The position numbers and the translations under genes are program-made. A DNA stretch of 64,000 nucleotides from Gammaproteobacteria bacterium (GTDB lineage Bacteria; Pseudomonadota; Gammaproteobacteria; Burkholderiales; Nitrosomonadaceae), in contig CP054179.1 in the NCBI GenBank assembly GCA_015709615.1, positions 1,302,001 to 1,366,000 on the forward strand. Reading direction: 5' to 3'. The notes below the pieces were generated by a model, which had not been told where the DNA came from, made no database searches, and worked only from the letters and a program-made list of their open reading frames with translations. Below, piece after piece: positions 60,012-64,000 of this stretch; within the stretch, counting starts at the first letter, position 1, and each line of letters begins with the position of its first letter.

Positions 60012-60438
60012 GATCTTTTTCCATACTCTGATTAAGCTGCGCGGCGAATGTTTCCACCGGGGGATGATCCGTTTTGGCCGCAGGCTCACTTGACGGTTTA
60101 TCCATCGTGTGCAACTTGTTGACACGTCCGGGGGCAACACCGAGCACCAGCCAGGTCTGATCAATTTCGACCACGACCACCCGTTCTCTCTGTCCCACAC
60201 CGGCGGCTGCAACCACCTTGACCACACCCGACGCTACCGTCGGCAGCAAAGCAAAACGCTTCAATAGCCAAGTGCCGCCCACGATAACCGCCAGTACCAA
60301 CAACAATGCGCCGATCATCTGCAACGTGCTTTCCGTGGAAATCACCGGAGCGGGCGGCACATACCCTGGCTTTACGGTTTCCGCGGAAGCTGGATAGGTT
60401 ATCGCCAGCATTAAGAAAATCAAAAATCGAATTAGCAT
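60004..60438 (-). CDS. fliO: flagellar assembly protein FliO
   Basis: This 144-residue protein has a signal-like start, one membrane helix (about residues 38-60, LQMIGALLLVLAVIVGGTWLLK) and a cytoplasmic domain with RERVVVVEIDQTWLVLGVAPG. FliO helps FliP assembly. Its end overlaps fliP by 8 bases. It follows fliN by 9 bases. Confidence 0.88.
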   Translation of the reverse strand: MLIRFLIFLMLAITYPASAETVKPGYVPPAPVISTESTLQMIGALLLVLAVIVGGTWLLKRFALLPTVASGVVKVVAAAGVGQRERVVVVEIDQTWLVLGVAPGRVNKLHTMDKPSSEPAAKTDHPPVETFAAQLNQSMEKDHV

Positions 60439-60447
60439 ATCTGCGTC

Positions 60448-60966
60448 CTAGCGGTTAAGTTTGCGGATACGTTCGCTGGGGGTGATGATGTCAGTCAGGC
60501 GGATACCGAATTTATCATTCACCACCACGACTTCACCTTGCGCAATCAGACAACCATTGACCAGCACATCCATCGGCTCACCGGCCATGCCGTCCAGCTC
60601 CACCACCGAACCCTGGGCCAGTTGCAGTAAATTCTTGATTGCAATCTTGGTGCGCCCCAGTTCAACCGTCATTTGCACGGGAATATCGAGAATCAAGTCG
60701 ATATCATGGCGGGTATTATTCGCCACGCCGTCTTTCGAGAATTCCTGAAAAACCGAAGCGGTTGCCGCCTGCGTCCCCATCAAGGGATTACTATTTTTTT
60801 CCGCGGACGGACTTTGATCGGCTGCCGCTTGTTCCGCCATCGCAGCGGCCCAATCGTCTACTTCCGGTTCTTGCCCCGCAGAAGTATTTTGCGAACCCGC
60901 CTGTTCCGCCATTGCAGCAGCCCAGTCGTCAGTCTCGGTTTGATTGTTTGCTGTAGGCTCTGACAT
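60448..60966 (-). CDS. fliN: flagellar motor switch protein FliN
   Basis: This 172-residue protein has a C-terminal SpoA domain (about residues 85-165, LDIPVQMTVELGRTKI and NGCLIAQGEVVVVNDKFGIR), the C-ring part that binds CheY-P. Its N-terminal third contains two copies of DDWAAAMAEQA (near 17 and 41), an extension typical of betaproteobacterial FliN. The ATG at 60966 has GGAGAG upstream. It is between fliM and fliO. Confidence 0.93.
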   Translation of the reverse strand: MSEPTANNQTETDDWAAAMAEQAGSQNTSAGQEPEVDDWAAAMAEQAAADQSPSAEKNSNPLMGTQAATASVFQEFSKDGVANNTRHDIDLILDIPVQMTVELGRTKIAIKNLLQLAQGSVVELDGMAGEPMDVLVNGCLIAQGEVVVVNDKFGIRLTDIITPSERIRKLNR

Positions 60967-60985
60967 TTCACCACTCTCCAATAAA

Positions 60986-61963
60986 TTATTCAGACTCTGA
61001 CGGCGAGATCATGCTGTTGACTCTCAGCGCATAGCGCCCATTCATCGTGCCGTAGCGGCAATCCATAACCGGCACTCCGTCGATGTGCGCGGTTATGGAT
61101 TTAGGTATCTCCAGCGGGATAATATCTCCGGCTTGCATACTGAGAATTTGTTCAAAAGTCACTTTCGTTTGCCCGAGGTTCGCAATCAATTCGACTTCAG
61201 CGCCTTGCACTTGCTGCGACAGCAACTTGATCCAGCGTTTATCGACTTCCAGATGATCGCCTTGCAGCGCGCTGTACAAAGTATCGCGAATGGGTTCGAT
61301 CATCGAATAAGGAATGCAGACATGGAATTCGCCGCCTTGATTACCCATATCGATATCGAAAGTGACGGTAACGACAACCTCGTTCGGGGTCGCAATCGTG
61401 GCGAATTGCGGATTCATTTCCGACCGGATGTATTCAAATTTAATCGGATACACCGATTTCCACGATTTTTCATAATCTTCAAACACCACTTCGAGCAGCC
61501 GATGGATGATGCGTTGCTCGGTCTGGGTAAAATCCCTTCCTTCCACACGCGTGTGATAGCGTCCGTCACCACCGAACAGATTATCCACAATCAGGAAAAT
61601 CAAATTCGGATCGAAAACCATCAAGGCCGTGCCGCGCAGCGGTTTCATATGAATCATGTTAAGGTTGGTCGGCACCACCAGATTACGCACGAATTCACTG
61701 AACTTGATCACTTTGACCGGACCAACTGCGATATCCACCGTGCGGCGCATAAAATTGAACAAGCCGATACGGAAGAAACGCGCAAAACGTTCATTGATGA
61801 TCTCGTAGGTCGGCATCCGGCCACGAACAATGCGCTCCTGCGTCGCGATATTGTAGGGCCGGACACCCCCGCGATCCTCTTCCTCCTGCACTTCATCGCT
61901 CTCACCCGTAGCGCCTTTGAGAAGTGCATCGACCTCGTCTTGTGAAAGAAAATCTTCAGCCAT
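60986..61963 (-). CDS. fliM: flagellar motor switch protein FliM
   Basis: This 325-residue protein starts AEDFLSQDEVDALLKG, the CheY-binding helix. Its middle domain has NMIHMKPLRGTALMVFDPNLI and its C-terminal SpoA domain resembles FliN. It forms the C-ring with FliG and FliN. It follows fliL by 6 bases. Confidence 0.95.
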   Translation of the reverse strand: MAEDFLSQDEVDALLKGATGESDEVQEEEDRGGVRPYNIATQERIVRGRMPTYEIINERFARFFRIGLFNFMRRTVDIAVGPVKVIKFSEFVRNLVVPTNLNMIHMKPLRGTALMVFDPNLIFLIVDNLFGGDGRYHTRVEGRDFTQTEQRIIHRLLEVVFEDYEKSWKSVYPIKFEYIRSEMNPQFATIATPNEVVVTVTFDIDMGNQGGEFHVCIPYSMIEPIRDTLYSALQGDHLEVDKRWIKLLSQQVQGAEVELIANLGQTKVTFEQILSMQAGDIIPLEIPKSITAHIDGVPVMDCRYGTMNGRYALRVNSMISPSESE

Positions 61964-61969
61964 GAATGG

Positions 61970-62458
61970 TTACTGAATCACGAATGATGTAAATAACACT
62001 TCCCGGATATCGTCTTGCAACTCTTCCGAACCGAGCGATTGCCTGATTTCGTCAACGATCTGCTGACTCAATAACTGTTTTCCTTGAATGCCCGCAATCT
62101 CGACTGCTTTCTTGCTGGAAAGCAACATCAGGATGCGATTGCGAATATCCGGCATTTGTTTGGTAATTTCCTGAATGACTTCGGTCTCTCTGGCTTTTAT
62201 CGTCAATCCCACTTGCAGATATTGATTGTTTTCCTCGGGCTGCAAGTTAACGGTAAAAACATCCAAGTCCACAAACTTCGTTGGCTTCGGTTTCGGTTTT
62301 GCCGGCTCGGCTTCCTCGTCCCCTGACATTTTCATGAAATACCATGCGCCACCGGCGCCTGCGCCGATCGCGATGATTGCTATCAACAGGGTAATTATCA
62401 GTCCCTTCTTGCCTTTCTTACCTTCTGCAGCAGCCGGTGCTTCCATCGTTTTTGCCAT
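61970..62458 (-). CDS. fliL: flagellar basal body protein FliL
   Basis: This 162-residue protein has a basic, Ala-rich cytoplasmic start, one membrane helix (about residues 18-38) and a periplasmic domain with VDLDVFTVNLQP and ILMLLSSKKAVEIAG. FliL surrounds the stators. It is the first gene of the fliLMNOPQR block here. Confidence 0.9.
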   Translation of the reverse strand: MAKTMEAPAAAEGKKGKKGLIITLLIAIIAIGAGAGGAWYFMKMSGDEEAEPAKPKPKPTKFVDLDVFTVNLQPEENNQYLQVGLTIKARETEVIQEITKQMPDIRNRILMLLSSKKAVEIAGIQGKQLLSQQIVDEIRQSLGSEELQDDIREVLFTSFVIQ

Positions 62459-62772
62459 TTTGCGAACTCCTCATTGAATGGAGCTCATTATGGTCGACAC
62501 GACAATAAACCGATGCCACAAATAACACTGAAATAATGTCGCTATTTTCAGATACTGGAACGGATAGCAACGCAGCGCACACCTTCTGGTTTTAAGTTGC
62601 TGAAAGGAAAGACTTTGGCATGATCAATCGTTTGAATTAATTCTTACCCGAACGGGCTAAAGAATGAAATGAGAGCTTGCTCGCCGGCCACACTGGCAAG
62701 ACTATCAGCATGACCGGCGCTACCTACGAAATTACTATTGCATCGAGAACAAGGATACCCCCCCGTCAACCA
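62459..62772. other. intergenic region between fliK and fliL
   Basis: This 314-base gap holds the presumed promoter for fliL on the minus strand. I see no clear sigma-28 or sigma-54 box by eye. A weak inverted repeat CTTGC/GCAAG lies near 62681-62702. No gene is present. Confidence 0.4.
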
Positions 62773-63933
62773 TTACGCATATGTGTTAACGAGACCTTGA
62801 TGCCTGACCGGCACAGCGGTCGTTTGCATTTGACCGGCAACCTCCTGCCCAGCATCATTCATACTACCGGAGCTTCTTGCCGCATAAAAAGGTTGTTGCT
62901 GCTTATTTTCCTGCTGAAACGAATCGGCGCTGACCATCACATTGCCCAGTTGGATACCATTCTCAGCCATCATCTCCCTTAAGCGCGGCAAAGCCTCCTG
63001 AATAGCGTCACGCACCGCCGAATGAGGAGACACAAATTGTGCCGTCGCCTGGTCTTGCGTAATACTCAACATCACTTCAACAGGCCCTAAATGCGCAGGA
63101 TTCAAACGGATTTCCGCCACCTGATGCTGCTGTGTGCTCAGCCACACAACTTTTTGCGCAAACTCGCCGCCCCACTTATGTTGACCTACGGGCGCATCGA
63201 CTTTAACTTCTTGAGAAACCGCATTCTGCAAAGTTGCCGCTGTGGTGTTATTCAAGCCGAATGATTGTGATGTCAATGGTTCTTCCTGGGTTTTAAAGAC
63301 CGGCACGGCATTGTCGAGTTGAGTATCCTCACTCAGTTCCGAAGCAGGAGGTGCAAATTTGCCGTAAGCGGCAGAATCTGCCGTTCCCAGAAATTGCCAA
63401 TAATTATTGGATGAGGAATTAACATTGAGCGTATCCGAATCGACCGGATTCTGGCTTTGCTGCAACATTTGATTGACAGCCGGGATTACCGCACCGGCAA
63501 TTTGTCCGCTATCTTGCGGCTGGAGCATATCGGCAGATACTGTAGTTGCCGTTTGAGGCGGCACGGAAGCTGCGCCCGTTGCATCCGGATTGGCCATCGC
63601 ACCCATCGCTTGCAGTGCGGGGACCGTTTTAAATACAGAGGATGTATCACTCAAGAGATTCTGGATAAAACTGCCGGAACCATCCGCCGGAGCGTCCTTT
63701 GAAGAATCGGCCGTATCCTTGTCTTTTGCGGATACATCGTTATCGGGCCGGTCCTGCGCGCTTGCAGTATCATTTTTCTCTTGCTTATTGGCGGTTTCGG
63801 ATACTTCCCGCTCCAGAACCTTACCAAAATCTCCGGCAGCAGTATCTTTGGTTCCTGACGAACCAGAGCTCATCGCCGCTGCTGTGTTATCCGCCGGTGA
63901 TAGAATCTGAGGTGCAATCGATATGTTTAACAT
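62773..63933 (-). CDS. fliK: flagellar hook-length control protein FliK
   Basis: This 386-residue protein has a disordered N-terminal two thirds rich in S, A, T, D and Q, which acts as ruler. Its C-terminal domain (about residues 240-340) has the conserved FAQKVVWLSTQQHQVAEIRLNP and LGPVEVMLSI segments that switch export specificity. It lies 314 bases upstream of fliL, the usual order. The start at 63933 (MLNISIAP) is the first good ATG in the frame. Confidence 0.9.
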   Translation of the reverse strand: MLNISIAPQILSPADNTAAAMSSGSSGTKDTAAGDFGKVLEREVSETANKQEKNDTASAQDRPDNDVSAKDKDTADSSKDAPADGSGSFIQNLLSDTSSVFKTVPALQAMGAMANPDATGAASVPPQTATTVSADMLQPQDSGQIAGAVIPAVNQMLQQSQNPVDSDTLNVNSSSNNYWQFLGTADSAAYGKFAPPASELSEDTQLDNAVPVFKTQEEPLTSQSFGLNNTTAATLQNAVSQEVKVDAPVGQHKWGGEFAQKVVWLSTQQHQVAEIRLNPAHLGPVEVMLSITQDQATAQFVSPHSAVRDAIQEALPRLREMMAENGIQLGNVMVSADSFQQENKQQQPFYAARSSGSMNDAGQEVAGQMQTTAVPVRHQGLVNTYA

Positions 63934-64000
63934 AACTTATGGTCTCGTACGATTAATAATACTAGCAGTGAAAAAGCAATATCCATACCAATCCAACTAT

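Noticed and set aside
1..64000. CRISPR arrays, tRNA and rRNA genes
   Set aside because: I saw no regularly spaced repeats with unique spacers, and no cloverleaf or rRNA-like stretch. The repeats present are palindromes, operators and protein-coding repeats.

Overview
The window looks like a chromosome segment of a betaproteobacterium, most probably an ammonia oxidiser of the Nitrosomonas type. The inference rests on the combination of host genes: purN/DUF3108/rsmB, hda next to an AI-2E family permease, metX-metW, a regulatory phosphotransferase set without sugar permease, hopanoid genes, and a fliK/fliLMNOPQR operon. No rRNA marker is present, so the genus is an inference.

Bases 1 to about 23,920 are the right-hand part of a transposable, Mu-like prophage, all on the + strand; its left end lies outside the window. 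The order is: a Bro-N/HTH regulator, lysis genes (holin-like protein, nested Rz/Rz1-type spanins), small Mu-type genes, terminase pair, portal, minor head protein with a toxin-like tail domain, protease/scaffold, decoration protein, major capsid, then a non-contractile (siphovirus-type) tail with a -1 frameshift chaperone pair, a 1380-residue tape measure, tail-tip genes, a remnant of a DNA adenine methylase, and three direct repeats that look like transposase-binding sites at the right end. Two copies of a 22-bp block sit exactly 39 bp from a -10-like hexamer, one upstream of the lysis genes and one upstream of the protease gene. These are the places of the Mu Plys and PI late promoters. Short GC-rich palindromes separate the head and tail blocks.

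Bases 24 to 32 kb are host core genes: a DUF455 ferritin-like protein, metW-metX, EIIA-HPr-EI of a regulatory phosphotransferase system, a GAF-GGDEF protein and lysS. Bases 32.4 to 36.6 kb are a small accessory island. It holds a TIR-domain gene cut by an 871-bp IS481-type element with a 7-bp target duplication, a ParE/RelE-type toxin-antitoxin pair, and a hipBA locus whose hipA is broken by a one-base frameshift while hipB and three evenly spaced operators remain. A second copy of the 3' end of the neighbouring phosphatase gene lies inside the island.

Bases 36.6 to 46.1 kb return to core functions (HAD phosphatase, hda, permease, a class III aminotransferase, a papain-type peptidase, purM, purN, rsmB). 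From 46.2 to 55.5 kb is a membrane-lipid region: hpnH-hpnB-hpnM for hopanoids, two exported proteins of unknown role, and a four-gene operon (acyl-activating enzyme, short-chain reductase, acyl carrier protein, serine palmitoyltransferase) that matches the bacterial ceramide pathway except that the acyltransferase is not in view. A coiled-coil protein follows that consists of 39 uninterrupted 14-residue repeats. The window ends with flagellar genes fliR to fliL and fliK.
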